A DNA stretch of 64,000 bases from Butyrivibrio sp. (GCA_022486625.1 JAKVKH010000009.1:28244-92243); one strand, 5' to 3'; shown: positions 8,380 to 18,364, numbered from the stretch's first letter. The notes: generated by a model from the letters alone, not told the origin. A program made the numbers and translations.

Positions 8380-9510
8380 TTATTCAAGTACCTTTGCACA
8401 CTCCTTCAGTCTGCTGATGACCTTGATCTGCTGCGGGCAGGCGCCCTCGCACTGACCACATTCAATACAGTCTGACGCCTTGCCCGTTTTTTCTGTTCTC
8501 CATGCATATTCACGTCTGGCCTCATCCAGCCTGTCATAAATCAGGTACTGATTCATGGCAGTGAAAATATCCGGTATGCAAATGTGCATCGGACAGCCTT
8601 CTGTACAGTAATGACAGCCTGTACAGGGAATGGAATCGATCGCCTTTAAGGCTTTCTGTGCATCCCGGATCGTTTCCTGTTCGGAACTGTCCAGTGGTCT
8701 GAACTGTTTCATATAGGACAGATTATCCTGCATCTGCGTAAGGTCTGACATTCCGCTGAGTACCGTAATTACGCCGTCCAGAGAAGCTGCAAAACGGATT
8801 GCCCAGGACGCAACAGACAACTCCGGATTTTTCTCCCGGAAAACTTTCTTCACTGTTTCCGGCGGATCTGCCAGCGTGCCGCCCTTGATCGGTTCCATGA
8901 TAACTACCGGCACCCCGTGTCTTCTTGCAACTTCATAATTTGCTCTTGACTGAACACTCGGATTCTCCCAGTCCGCATAATTGATCTGCAACTGAATGAA
9001 ATCAACATCCGGATGCGCTGTCAGCAGCTGCTCCAGAAGATCCGGCCCTGCATGAAAAGAAAATCCCCAGTGCCTGATCAGTTCTTTTTCCTTAAGCTGT
9101 TTTGCAAAATCCCAGATATGGTATTCGTCATACTTCCTGTAATTGCCGCTTTGCAGCGCATGCAGCAGATAAAAATCAAAATACCCTGCTCCGGTTCTCT
9201 CAAGACTTGTATAGAACTGCTGCTTTGCAGATGTCTCATCCGTACAGCCCATCCATGCGTTGAGTTTGGTTGCCAGCAGGAACTTTTCTCTGGGATAGCG
9301 CTCTACTAATGCTTCCCTGATTGCTTCCTCAGATTTTCCGTTGTCATACACATACGCGGTATCAAAATAATACAGCCCGGCATCAAGGAACAGATCCACC
9401 ATCTGCTTTACCTGCTCCAGATCAATTTCCTTCGGGTCATCCTTCTGCTTTGGCAGTCTCATCAGGCCAAAGCCCAGTTTCGGTATTTCTTTTCCCAGAT
9501 ATTCAGACAT
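8380..9510 (-). CDS. Aldo/keto reductase with C-terminal [4Fe-4S] ferredoxin-like domain (376 aa)
   Basis: NAD(P)H-dependent reductase of carbonyl compounds, of the clostridial type that carries an extra iron-sulfur domain. The barrel part (1-290) shows FDTAYVYDNGKSEEAIREAL (catalytic Asp/Tyr) and GVITVLSGM near its end. The tail carries two ferredoxin clusters, CTGCHYCTEGCPM and CIECGQCEGACPQ. The ATG at 9510 is preferred (GGAGGG just ahead) over an in-frame TTG four codons upstream. A MerR-type promoter with a 19-bp spacer lies upstream, which suggests induction by reactive aldehydes or a similar stress. The true substrate is unknown. Confidence 0.9.
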   Translation of the reverse strand: MSEYLGKEIPKLGFGLMRLPKQKDDPKEIDLEQVKQMVDLFLDAGLYYFDTAYVYDNGKSEEAIREALVERYPREKFLLATKLNAWMGCTDETSAKQQFYTSLERTGAGYFDFYLLHALQSGNYRKYDEYHIWDFAKQLKEKELIRHWGFSFHAGPDLLEQLLTAHPDVDFIQLQINYADWENPSVQSRANYEVARRHGVPVVIMEPIKGGTLADPPETVKKVFREKNPELSVASWAIRFAASLDGVITVLSGMSDLTQMQDNLSYMKQFRPLDSSEQETIRDAQKALKAIDSIPCTGCHYCTEGCPMHICIPDIFTAMNQYLIYDRLDEARREYAWRTEKTGKASDCIECGQCEGACPQQIKVISRLKECAKVLE

Positions 9511-9562
9511 TTCACCCTCCAAGTTAAAGCTTTTGCTGTTGTTTTTTTATCACTTCTCTTCT

Positions 9563-9593
9563 ATTTTACGACTCTGGAGTTACTCCAGGTCAA
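9563..9593 (-). promoter_or_regulatory. MerR-type promoter (19-bp spacer with operator dyad) of the reductase
   Basis: On the minus strand TTGACC (9588-9593) and TAAAAT (9563-9568) are separated by 19 bp rather than 17. The spacer contains a perfect dyad CTGGAGT-t-ACTCCAG (9574-9588). An over-long spacer with a central dyad is the hallmark of promoters twisted open by MerR-family activators. No MerR gene is in the window, so the regulator acts from elsewhere. The DUF3737 gene has a similar promoter. Confidence 0.8.
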
Positions 9594-9633
9594 CCCTTTT
9601 TTTCAACTGATCTGAAACATTTCCGGATATTTG

Positions 9634-11799
9634 TTACAGCATGATTTCAGCCTGTTCCTTGCTCCTGTCAATCATACGGTTAAGACTTCGAAACGGCTTG
9701 CCAAGTACCAGTCCGATCACAAGCGCCACCACAATATAGGCTGACAGATGTAACAGATAATCCCAGTAATCATTCCCATACATCCCCCCGATTGTCTCTC
9801 TCATGCTGTTCATCGCATACGGGAACGGAAGAAAACGATACATCACCTGATATGCTTTCGGTAATACCTCAATCGGGAAAGTTCCGCCTGCACCTGCCAC
9901 CTGGATTACCATGATGACAACTGCCAGTGCCTCACCGATATTCTGAAACGCTACCGTAAGTGAATAAATAAACAGCGTAAACGTAAAACTGGTCATTGCT
10001 CCGGCCAGCCAAAACAGGAACGGATGCGAACACTGAATTTTGATATACAGCAGATCCCCCAGAATGGTAATCGTTGTCTGAATCTGTCCGACCAGGAAGA
10101 ACAGAATATATCTTCCGAAAAATGCCTGGTAAGGTCTGATCTGCATTCCTTCAATCGGTTCCACCCTCACATGGACAATGGCTACCAGAATCAGCGCACC
10201 TACCCATAACGCCAACACCGTATAAAAAGGTGTCATGGCAGATCCATAGGTTGCAATCGGATATATTCCCTTCGTTTCCAGGTTGACAGGTGAAGAGATA
10301 AATTTACCGAGTGAATCCGGATCCTCTTTCAGAATCTTAACCAGTTCCTTATATTGATCGTCATTTCTGACTTTATTCAGTTCACTGATAATCCGCTCCA
10401 GTTCAGCCGAAACTCCCTGCGCCGTACTGAGACTGTCCTTTAAATTGCCTTTTCCGTTTTTTAATGTATTCTCGTAGTTATCCAGCACCGGAGAAACCAT
10501 ATCAAAATCAGAATCCATACTTGAAAGTGCCGCCTCCGCACGTGTAAGTGCATTCTGTGCAGAATCCATGGACTTGTCAAACTGCGGTTCCACGGTATCT
10601 TCATATGCGGCTTCCAGTTCCTTGATCTCGGTAATTATGGTTCCCATTGTACTGATGGACTGATCCAGAAGTGTATTTGTATCCTCCACTGTCAGATCAT
10701 TTTTCTCAGATATCTTCTTCATATTATCCTGTACAGCGGAAAGCTGCGATTGAATTTCTCTGATCTGTCTGTCAACTTCAGGATCCGTTCCGATGATATT
10801 CTGAATCGTGCTTCCAAACATGCTGTTCACATAGGAGAGCATTCCCGCCGACCGCTTTGCAGCCTCCTGAATTGCTGCCTGCGTTGCCGCATCCACGGTA
10901 TCTCCTGCTGCCTTTACGGTATCCCGGTCCTGCGATATTCCGCCCCTGATATTATCAAGACTCTGCCGTATGGCATCCATGCTCAGAGAAAACATATCCC
11001 CTGCATAGTGTTCCGTCTGCACAGAGAAGTTCAGTACCGTTTCAAGACTCTTCACCATCTGCTTACTCTGCCCGAAGGTATCCTTAACTCCCGGCAGCAT
11101 GTTCTGACTCGTATCAATCAGCCCCTGCGCCGCATCTGTGATATTGACAAAAGATGACATGACAGCAATATAGATCTGCAACTCCGTATCCATATTCTGC
11201 AGCGTATTTATCCCGGAATCGAGAGGATTGTCTCCCTGGCTGTCTGATGCTGTTATAACCTTACCCGCGCCGACCATTGCATCTGTGATAGTGCTGACAA
11301 AAGAAGCATTTACCTGCTCCTGCACTGCAGTTTTGGCCTTCGCCGTAATCTTTGGTGCAATCGCATTCTTCTTATCATTTTCATAATAGGTAATCGCCGG
11401 ATGCTCTACTGTACCTCCCAGGAAACTGACCATATCTTTTGTAAAATTCTCCGGAATTACCAGCGCTGCATAATATTTCCCACTGTAAACCCCTTCTATG
11501 GCTTCCTTTTTGGACTCTGCAAACACCCAGCCAATCGTTTTGTTGGCTTTGAGTCCATCGAGTACACTGCTGCCGATGTTCACATCCTCGCCTGCGATCT
11601 TGTCTCCGCGGTCTTCAGAATATACTGCAATCTGAAGATTGGAGGTTGATTCCTGTCCATATGGATCCCAGTTGGAAAAGATATTAAACCACGCATATAA
11701 TGACGGCAGTACGCACAGTCCCATGATTACCACCATGGCGACCACATTGGAAAAAATACGTCCTGAATCCGTCAGAAATATCTTAAGAATGTTTTTCAT
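9634..11799 (-). CDS. YhgE/Pip-domain membrane protein, first of a pair (721 aa)
   Basis: Integral membrane protein of the YhgE/Pip family (ABC-2-like; relatives include phage-infection protein and type VII secretion accessory proteins). One N-terminal membrane segment (NVVAMVVIMGLCVLPSLYAWFN) is followed by NWDPYG, a roughly 450-residue extracytoplasmic region with coiled-coil character, and five to six C-terminal membrane segments. I place the start at the ATG at 11799, where MKNILKIF matches the partner's MKNILKLF. An in-frame TTG upstream has no spacing to a ribosome site. The gene overlaps the small membrane gene upstream by 17 bases, indicating coupled translation. The cargo or role is unknown. 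Confidence 0.85.
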   Translation of the reverse strand: MKNILKIFLTDSGRIFSNVVAMVVIMGLCVLPSLYAWFNIFSNWDPYGQESTSNLQIAVYSEDRGDKIAGEDVNIGSSVLDGLKANKTIGWVFAESKKEAIEGVYSGKYYAALVIPENFTKDMVSFLGGTVEHPAITYYENDKKNAIAPKITAKAKTAVQEQVNASFVSTITDAMVGAGKVITASDSQGDNPLDSGINTLQNMDTELQIYIAVMSSFVNITDAAQGLIDTSQNMLPGVKDTFGQSKQMVKSLETVLNFSVQTEHYAGDMFSLSMDAIRQSLDNIRGGISQDRDTVKAAGDTVDAATQAAIQEAAKRSAGMLSYVNSMFGSTIQNIIGTDPEVDRQIREIQSQLSAVQDNMKKISEKNDLTVEDTNTLLDQSISTMGTIITEIKELEAAYEDTVEPQFDKSMDSAQNALTRAEAALSSMDSDFDMVSPVLDNYENTLKNGKGNLKDSLSTAQGVSAELERIISELNKVRNDDQYKELVKILKEDPDSLGKFISSPVNLETKGIYPIATYGSAMTPFYTVLALWVGALILVAIVHVRVEPIEGMQIRPYQAFFGRYILFFLVGQIQTTITILGDLLYIKIQCSHPFLFWLAGAMTSFTFTLFIYSLTVAFQNIGEALAVVIMVIQVAGAGGTFPIEVLPKAYQVMYRFLPFPYAMNSMRETIGGMYGNDYWDYLLHLSAYIVVALVIGLVLGKPFRSLNRMIDRSKEQAEIML

Positions 11800-12340
11800 C
11801 GGATGATACAACCCCCTGCTTCAGCTCACGAAGTGCCTGTCTGATATTTCCCTTCAGATTTCCGCCCATTTCCAGCATATCCACACTGATCAGCGCATCC
11901 ACTTCCTTCTTTTCTGCTTCACTCCATTCATTCAGCTTGATCTGCAGCTGATAATCCACATACTCTACCCCGATCAGATAAAAAGACAGGCCGAACAGTG
12001 AAATGATCCAGAGAATCAGAAAAACGATTTTATTACTCCCTGTCAGGAACAAAAGCGCAAGAAATTCCGATGGAATGATCAGAAACAGCTTCATTCCAAG
12101 ACGGATTCTCTTCTGGTTCTGTACATGCAGTGCCTTTTCATAATCTGACAGTTGACTGTACAGCCGCTCAAATCTGGCTTCGCGCTCTTTCTCCGTTTCT
12201 TTCTTCTGTGAAGTTCCATCCACGCAGACAGCACCGTTTTCGCTATGATCTTCTTTTGTATTTTTTCTGCCGGGGTTCTGTACTTCCTGTTTTCCGGCAG
12301 CATCTTCTGAATGGCTCTGTTTTTTTCTCTTCTTTGACAT
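11783..12340 (-). CDS. Small membrane protein between two YhgE/Pip genes (185 aa, function unknown)
   Basis: I do not recognise this family. It has a Lys/Glu-rich N-terminal 75 residues with no structure cue, a central hairpin of two membrane segments (LFLIIPSEFLALLFLTG and IVFLILWIISLFGLSFYLIG), and a charged C-terminal tail. It starts 12 bases after the upstream YhgE gene, behind AAGGAAAAGG, and overlaps the downstream YhgE gene. It is thus the middle gene of a tight three-gene unit and probably a subunit of the same complex. Confidence 0.7.
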   Translation of the reverse strand: MSKKRKKQSHSEDAAGKQEVQNPGRKNTKEDHSENGAVCVDGTSQKKETEKEREARFERLYSQLSDYEKALHVQNQKRIRLGMKLFLIIPSEFLALLFLTGSNKIVFLILWIISLFGLSFYLIGVEYVDYQLQIKLNEWSEAEKKEVDALISVDMLEMGGNLKGNIRQALRELKQGVVSSDEKHS

Positions 12341-12352
12341 CGCGCCTTTTCC

Positions 12353-14620
12353 TTACATCATCTTCGTATCTTCCATACGCTGTTCCATAAAATGGTTAAG
12401 TCCTACAAACGGTTTTCTGATCACCAGTCCGATCACCAGCCCTACTCCTGCAAAAATCAGCAGATACAGCATATTCAGCAGATACGTATTTCCATAACTG
12501 CCGCCGATTGTCTCCCGCATTGCATTAATCGCATACGGAAACGGGAAAAAGATATAAATCCGCCGGTATACCTCAGGCAGAAGTTCAATCGGATAAGTAC
12601 CGCCTGATCCAGCAATCTGAATTACCATAATGACGACCGCAAGTGCCTTACCGACATCCCCAAACGAAATGGTCAGTGAATAAATCAGAATGGTAAATAC
12701 AAAACTGGTTTCCGCTGCCGTCAGCCAGAATGCAAACGGATTCAGAATCTGACATTTCAGAAAATAAATATCTCCCAGCACTACAATCAGTGCCTGCACC
12801 TGTCCCATCACAAAAAAGAACAGATATCTGCCGAAATAGAGCTGTTTCTGTGTAATCCCGGGGATTTTGGACGGATCTGCCTTTACCTTGATCAGCGCCG
12901 TCAGAATCAGTGCACCTACCCATAATGCCAGTACAGTATAAAACGGTGTCATGGCTGAACCATAATTTGCAATCGGATAGATTTCCTTCGTATTGACATC
13001 CACCGGTGCTGCAAAATATGCTCCATAGGTCTGCGGATCACCCTTCATGACCTTCAGCACCGAATTCATCCAGTCCTCATTTTCAAGCTCCCGGATTTTA
13101 TCCAGCATCTCTGACAGACGATCCGTTGTGGTATTGATTGCCTTCTGCATATTTTTCAGTGATGTTCCGGTAGTATCCACCGTTGTCCCGATCCCATCAT
13201 ATAATGTTCCCATATCATCCAATTCATTATTAATCGTACTTAATAAATCCGAAGACTGGGTCAGTGTTTTTTCCAGATATTCCTTTGCCTGATCTCCCTG
13301 CGGCTTCAATGCGTATTTATATACCGCGGTCATATTGGATACATCATCCTTGCAGACCGCAAGTGCCTTTTTTAATGCCGTCAGTGTCTGTGGTGCTTCC
13401 AGACTGGAATTTCCCCTGGATGCAGCAAGTGTCTGCATCTCTTCAACTGCCTTTTCAATCTGTGTGGTATCCACACCTTCATCATTCAGTGCCTTCTTGA
13501 CATTATCTGTACTGACGCCTGCTGCCGCCAGTGCATCCTGAACGCCCGTCGTATTGTTCTCAAGACCTGCAATGGTATCTCTTGCCTGTATAATTGAAGG
13601 TTTAAGTTCATCCGGCGTATTCGGATCATTTTCAAGGTCCGCCAGTTTCCCGTCCAGATCCAGAAGATAGAGCTGCAGCTTTGCGGCATCAACTGATGCC
13701 TGAAATGCTGCTTTACTGGCTGCTTTCAGGTCTTCCGCCGCCATAATGTCATCAAGATCCGCTTCCAGAATACCGATCTGCATCTGCATGGCACCCAGAC
13801 CGTTCGTCACATTTTTGCCAAACAGATCAAGCGTCAGATTATCAAGCGTATGATCATTCTGCAGATCCTTAAGTGTACTCTGCAGATCCTGCTGCGCTGC
13901 AGCAACATCCGCTTTCTGCGGATCAATCCGCTGCTGTGCTGCATCTACTGCTTTCATCAGAGAAGCGTTTGCTGTATTAAAGGCTTCTATTGTCTGGTTA
14001 TATTCCTTTAATGAACTGCTCATGTTCTGCAGCCTTTTTTCCAGCAGGCTCAGTCCGCCGTCCTGATCAATTTCGTCCGCTACCACGTTTGTCTTCGCAA
14101 AAAGACTGCTCGCCACTGTTTCCACGAATTTTTCATTGATGCTCTGCTTTAAAGTAGATACGGCAGTATCCGTAATTTTCGTTGCAACTGCATTCTTCTT
14201 TTCATTTTCATAATAAATAATCGTCGGCTCCGAATAATCTTCGCGGAATACATTTACCATGCTCTTCGTAAAATTATCCTTAATCACCACTGCAGCATAA
14301 TATTTTCCCTGATAAACTCCCTCAAGTGCATCATCCGCATTGGTAATGACCCAGCCTATTTTCTTATTTTCCTTCAGTTCATCAATGATGTCGGCACCCA
14401 TGTTTTCCTTTGTGCCATCATCCAGCGTGTATCCCTTATCATTAGTTGCTACCGCCACCTTAATATTGGCGGTATTGGCATAAGGATCCCAGTTGGAATA
14501 TATATTAAACCATGCATAAAGAGATGGCAGAATACAAAGTCCTACTGCAATGACAAATGCAAATATATTCCGGATCAGCCTTTTCATATCAGAAGCAAAA
14601 AGCTTCAGGATATTTTTCAT
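12353..14620 (-). CDS. YhgE/Pip-domain membrane protein, second of a pair (755 aa)
   Basis: Same architecture as the gene at 9634: N-terminal membrane segment ending SLYAWFNIYSNWDPY, a long outer region rich in Gln, Asn, Asp and Leu with helical repeats (residues about 190-540), then the TPFYTVLALWVGALIL segment shared almost word for word with the sister protein, and further membrane spans. The two are paralogues, most alike at both ends and divergent in the outer region, as expected for a heterodimer that contacts something outside. The ATG at 14620 follows GGGAGA; an open frame extends 19 codons further without a ribosome site. Confidence 0.85.
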   Translation of the reverse strand: MKNILKLFASDMKRLIRNIFAFVIAVGLCILPSLYAWFNIYSNWDPYANTANIKVAVATNDKGYTLDDGTKENMGADIIDELKENKKIGWVITNADDALEGVYQGKYYAAVVIKDNFTKSMVNVFREDYSEPTIIYYENEKKNAVATKITDTAVSTLKQSINEKFVETVASSLFAKTNVVADEIDQDGGLSLLEKRLQNMSSSLKEYNQTIEAFNTANASLMKAVDAAQQRIDPQKADVAAAQQDLQSTLKDLQNDHTLDNLTLDLFGKNVTNGLGAMQMQIGILEADLDDIMAAEDLKAASKAAFQASVDAAKLQLYLLDLDGKLADLENDPNTPDELKPSIIQARDTIAGLENNTTGVQDALAAAGVSTDNVKKALNDEGVDTTQIEKAVEEMQTLAASRGNSSLEAPQTLTALKKALAVCKDDVSNMTAVYKYALKPQGDQAKEYLEKTLTQSSDLLSTINNELDDMGTLYDGIGTTVDTTGTSLKNMQKAINTTTDRLSEMLDKIRELENEDWMNSVLKVMKGDPQTYGAYFAAPVDVNTKEIYPIANYGSAMTPFYTVLALWVGALILTALIKVKADPSKIPGITQKQLYFGRYLFFFVMGQVQALIVVLGDIYFLKCQILNPFAFWLTAAETSFVFTILIYSLTISFGDVGKALAVVIMVIQIAGSGGTYPIELLPEVYRRIYIFFPFPYAINAMRETIGGSYGNTYLLNMLYLLIFAGVGLVIGLVIRKPFVGLNHFMEQRMEDTKMM

Positions 14621-14651
14621 AAAATCAGTCTCCCATATACTGCAGCATAAA

Positions 14652-15434
14652 TTATTGTTCCGCCCTTGCTGCAGCAAATTCCTCTTTAATCAGATCCTTG
14701 ACCACCTCGCCCGCAATAATGAAACCTGCAACCGGCGGTACAAAGGATGAACTTCCGGGAATATCCCGGCGTTGTGTACATTTTCTGGCTGTTCCTGGAG
14801 GGCATACACACTGCGTTCTGCAGCTGATCTGCGCATCATCAATCGGACGCAGTGCCTTTTCCTTCGAATATACGACCTTCAATTTTTTCACACCACGTTT
14901 TTTCAATTCTCTCCGCATTACTTTCGCAAGCGGATCCATTGTTGTCTTATACAGATCCGTCACTTCAAGTTCTGCCGGATTCATCTTGTTCCCGGCACCC
15001 ATACAGCTGATTACGGGTGTTCCTGCTTCCTGCGCTTTCATGATAATATCAATCTTGGCCGTTACCGTATCCACGCAGTCCACAACATAATCATAGCTGC
15101 CAAAGTCAAACTGCGTACTCGTCTCCGGAAGATAAAAGCACTGATGTTTATGAACCACAGCCTCCGGATTAATATCATGAATCCGTTCTTCCATGACTTC
15201 TACCTTATATTTTCCGATGGTACTGTGAAGCGCGAGAATCTGACGGTTCAGGTTCGTAAGACACACTTTGTCATCATCAATCAGGTCAAATTCACCCACA
15301 CCGCTCCTTACAAGTGCTTCCACCACATATCCGCCAACGCCTCCGATCCCGAAAACCGCCACTCTGCTGCCCTGCAGCTTTGTCAGTGATTCTTTCCCGA
15401 TCAGAAGCTGTGTTCTTGAAAACTGATTTAACAT
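14652..15434 (-). CDS. tcdA: tRNA threonylcarbamoyladenosine dehydratase, ThiF-family (260 aa)
   Basis: E1-like enzyme that uses ATP to convert t6A37 to the cyclic ct6A form in tRNAs reading ANN codons. The adenylation nucleotide motif GIGGVGGYVVEALVRSG lies at about 29-45, followed by LIDDDKVCLTNLNRQ. VDCVDTVTAKIDII and SCMGAGNKMNP are the usual TcdA/CsdL signatures. CRTQCVCPPG gives the late Cys pair. The ribosome site is weak. It lies 31 bases ahead of the YhgE gene. Confidence 0.9.
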   Translation of the reverse strand: MLNQFSRTQLLIGKESLTKLQGSRVAVFGIGGVGGYVVEALVRSGVGEFDLIDDDKVCLTNLNRQILALHSTIGKYKVEVMEERIHDINPEAVVHKHQCFYLPETSTQFDFGSYDYVVDCVDTVTAKIDIIMKAQEAGTPVISCMGAGNKMNPAELEVTDLYKTTMDPLAKVMRRELKKRGVKKLKVVYSKEKALRPIDDAQISCRTQCVCPPGTARKCTQRRDIPGSSSFVPPVAGFIIAGEVVKDLIKEEFAAARAEQ

Positions 15435-15467
15435 AATTTCAGATAATTCTCTCTTTCTGATAATAAT

Positions 15468-17114
15468 TTACTGCTGTATGGTTTCTACAATCGTTGGCAG
15501 AAGCTGCTTTTTCCTTGAGACAACACCGCCGAGCATGACGCTGTTCTCCCCCGCACTTACGCCAAAGCCGTTCTCCAGAATCCCGCCGGCCTTACTGCCT
15601 GCAAATGCAACTTCTGAAGATTCCTTCAGAATATTGGTCAGCATAAAAAAGATCATGTCCAGACCATCCTGCGTCATCTCTTTTTCCAGAGATGGCAGTA
15701 CTTTCTTCCGGATCTCTTCAAGCTCATCTGCACTCATCGAATTAATCTGCCCGATTCCGATGGTCTGATTATCTACCGTAAATTTCTTAAAATCCTGATG
15801 AATAATCTCATCCGCCGTCTTACTGCTTAAATTACTGCCGGCACGGAACATTTCCTTGGCAAACTCCTCTGCGTCAATTCCTGCAATCTGTGCCAGATCA
15901 GCACCTGCCTTACGATCTACGGCAGTACAGGTAGGTGATCTGTACATCAACGTATCCGAGAGGATCGCGGCACACATGAGTCCCGCCGTTGTCGGATCAA
16001 TCGTAATATGATTTTCAAGATACATCAGGTAAATAATAGTAGACGTGGATCCCAGCGGCTGGTTTCTGAAAAAGACAGGTCCTGCAGTTGCTACGGTTCC
16101 CAGTCTGTGATGATCAATAATCTCCAGTATCTCCGCTCCATCCATTCCCTGTACTGCCTGACTTTTTTCATTATGATCTACCAGAATAATCTGCTTTTTT
16201 CTGGCGCCAAGGAAATTTCTGCGTGAAATCATTCCGACATAACGGTCCTTATCGTCCAGCACCGGGAAGTAACGATGACGCATCTGCGCCATAACCTGCT
16301 GAATGTCCTCAATATAATCATCCATATGAAATGTCACCATGTTATCCGTTCTCATAAAATGCCGGATCGGCATGCTCTGGTTGATCAGTCTGGCTACCGT
16401 AAAGGTATCATGCGGCGTTACAATAATCCTGCAATTATGCTCCTGCGCCTGCTTCTGTATGGTAGAAGCAATCTCCGCGCCTTCGCATACAATCAGGCAA
16501 CTGGCACTCATTTCAATTGCACACAGCTGTGTCTCATATCTGTTGCCCAGAATGACAATATCTCCGGGTTTGATAAAGTTCTCCATCATTTCAGGACTGG
16601 CTGCCGCAACAACGACCTTTCCCTTTTCCACACAGTCATCAATATTGCCGACAATCAGTTTTCCTTCGAGTGTTTCCACAATATTCCTATATCCGGTTCT
16701 GGCACTGGAAAGAATATCCGAATCATATACATCCATATAGGTTGTTACAATATCACCAGTCGTAATCAACCCTTCAAGTTCATTTCCCCTTGTGATGCAT
16801 AAAGTGACAACGCCCGCATCCTTCATCTTCTCCCATGCTTCTTTCAAAGACATTTCTCCGGACGCGCCTTCCAGCTTCCGGATTTCCATGTCTCTTACCT
16901 GCGTACGGACATCCCCAAGAAATTTCGGACTTTTCACACCGAATTTTTTCAGGACAAACTGCGTTTCTTCATTCAGATTTCCGGCTCTTCTTGCCTCATA
17001 TTTTTCACCGGTAATCCGGCATTTGAGATTTGCATATGCAATTGCCGCACAGATGGAATCCGTATCCGGATTTTTGTGTCCTACGACATAGATGCTTCTT
17101 TTTTCTGTTGCCAT
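15468..17114 (-). CDS. Manganese-dependent inorganic pyrophosphatase with CBS and DRTGG domains (548 aa)
   Basis: Family II pyrophosphatase, hydrolysing PPi to phosphate, of the nucleotide-regulated CBS type. Order: first DHH part with GHKNPDTDS at about 12-20; CBS unit (about 70-130); DRTGG domain (about 180-245); second CBS unit (about 250-310); then the DHH part resumes with LVDHNE and IDHHRLG; and a C-terminal DHHA2 domain. The insertion inside the DHH domain is the arrangement of the Clostridium perfringens enzyme, where adenine nucleotides control activity. The start at 17114 has GAGGT eight bases ahead; a second in-frame ATG lies 15 bases upstream. Confidence 0.92.
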   Translation of the reverse strand: MATEKRSIYVVGHKNPDTDSICAAIAYANLKCRITGEKYEARRAGNLNEETQFVLKKFGVKSPKFLGDVRTQVRDMEIRKLEGASGEMSLKEAWEKMKDAGVVTLCITRGNELEGLITTGDIVTTYMDVYDSDILSSARTGYRNIVETLEGKLIVGNIDDCVEKGKVVVAAASPEMMENFIKPGDIVILGNRYETQLCAIEMSASCLIVCEGAEIASTIQKQAQEHNCRIIVTPHDTFTVARLINQSMPIRHFMRTDNMVTFHMDDYIEDIQQVMAQMRHRYFPVLDDKDRYVGMISRRNFLGARKKQIILVDHNEKSQAVQGMDGAEILEIIDHHRLGTVATAGPVFFRNQPLGSTSTIIYLMYLENHITIDPTTAGLMCAAILSDTLMYRSPTCTAVDRKAGADLAQIAGIDAEEFAKEMFRAGSNLSSKTADEIIHQDFKKFTVDNQTIGIGQINSMSADELEEIRKKVLPSLEKEMTQDGLDMIFFMLTNILKESSEVAFAGSKAGGILENGFGVSAGENSVMLGGVVSRKKQLLPTIVETIQQ

Positions 17115-17133
17115 TTGGTTTAACCTCATCTTC

Positions 17134-18300
17134 TCATTTCTGCTCTTCCGACCCGTCATCATAGGTATCCAGGAAGTGGTGCTTTTTACCGTCTGCGGTT
17201 TTATAACAGACTACGGTATTTAAATGCACATTTTCCACGCTCCTGAAAATATTGCTCTCGATAAAGGGACTTTTTTCCCTCAGCTGCCTGATCAGCTGCT
17301 TGATCTCCGCGCGCTTGGAACCTTTCTCTGTTCCTCCGCAGGATGCACAGTTCTCTGTAAACCTGCATGCACACTGAATGAAATGCAGCCCGTTATAATC
17401 TCTCCAGCGAATGATGTCTTCCTCACGGATCAGATAAAGAGGCCTGATCAGTTCCATTTTCTCAAAATTTGTCGCATGCAGCTTGGGCATCATGGTCTGC
17501 ACCTGTCCGCTGTACAACATACCCATCAGAATGGTTTCAATTACATCATCATAATGATGCCCCAATGCGATTTTATTGCATCCAAGTTCCTTTGCCTTAC
17601 TGTACAGAGCGCCGCGGCGCATTCTCGCACAAAGGTAACAGGGAGATTCGCCTTCCTTTGCCACAATGTTATAAATTTCGGATCGGAATACCGTAATCGG
17701 TACCTGCATGAGCTTTGCATTATTCAGAATGGTCTGATAATTAATATCATTATATCCGGGATTCATAACGAGATATACCACCTCAAAATTCCTGTTCCCG
17801 TGCCGGTGCAACTCCTGGAAAAGCTTCGCCATCAGCATGGAATCTTTTCCACCGGAAATGCAGACTGCAATTTTATCCCCTTCCTGAATCATCTCATATT
17901 CATTCAGGGCTTTCGTAAACTGACTCCAGATCTCCTTGCGGAATTTCTTGATCAGACTGTGCTCAATTTCCCTGCAGCGTTCATCAGAAGCTGTCTCATC
18001 TTTCATAAATGCTTCAATTTTAAGTCGCAGATAGGAATAATATCCCCCATCCACGCTGTAAATCTCGTACCCTTCCGGTTGCAGCCTTTCTGCAATTTCT
18101 TCAGATCTTCTCCCGGAATAGCACAGAAGATAAACAGGTCTGTCTTTTGGGACTTCCTCCAGGTGATTCATAAAGTCTTCCCAGAATATGTTTACTGCTC
18201 CCGGAAAGGTTTCTGCTTCAAAATCCTTTGCTTCTCTGACATCAATCACGAATCTGTCGCGTGTATCTGCCATCATTTCTTCAATTGTCTTAACTGTCAT
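17134..18300 (-). CDS. Rhodanese-TtcA fusion, tRNA sulfur-transfer enzyme (388 aa)
   Basis: An N-terminal rhodanese domain (about 1-100) has the active-site loop CYSGRRS. It is joined to a TtcA-like PP-loop ATPase (about 120-388) with SGGKDSM, the CYLC pair, and GHHYDDVIET. TtcA-type enzymes place sulfur on cytidine 32 of tRNA; the fused rhodanese would deliver persulfide sulfur in the same chain. C-terminal CACRFTENCASCGG adds more Cys, possibly for the iron-sulfur centre. AAAGGA precedes the ATG. It is 19 bases upstream of the pyrophosphatase start and probably co-transcribed with it. Confidence 0.88.
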   Translation of the reverse strand: MTVKTIEEMMADTRDRFVIDVREAKDFEAETFPGAVNIFWEDFMNHLEEVPKDRPVYLLCYSGRRSEEIAERLQPEGYEIYSVDGGYYSYLRLKIEAFMKDETASDERCREIEHSLIKKFRKEIWSQFTKALNEYEMIQEGDKIAVCISGGKDSMLMAKLFQELHRHGNRNFEVVYLVMNPGYNDINYQTILNNAKLMQVPITVFRSEIYNIVAKEGESPCYLCARMRRGALYSKAKELGCNKIALGHHYDDVIETILMGMLYSGQVQTMMPKLHATNFEKMELIRPLYLIREEDIIRWRDYNGLHFIQCACRFTENCASCGGTEKGSKRAEIKQLIRQLREKSPFIESNIFRSVENVHLNTVVCYKTADGKKHHFLDTYDDGSEEQK

Positions 18301-18323
18301 TTTTTTCCTTTAACAAGCGGCAA

Positions 18324-18353
18324 AATCGGAGGCAAACAACTTTGTCTCCGATT
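18324..18353 (-). terminator. Stem-loop between hybrid kinase and rhodanese-TtcA genes
   Basis: AATCGGAG and CTCCGATT form an 8-bp stem, extended by CAAA/TTTG after a mismatch. On the minus strand it is followed by only a short T run (TTTTG). It is a weak terminator or attenuator. Confidence 0.45.
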
Positions 18354-18364
18354 CAGCTGCCATA

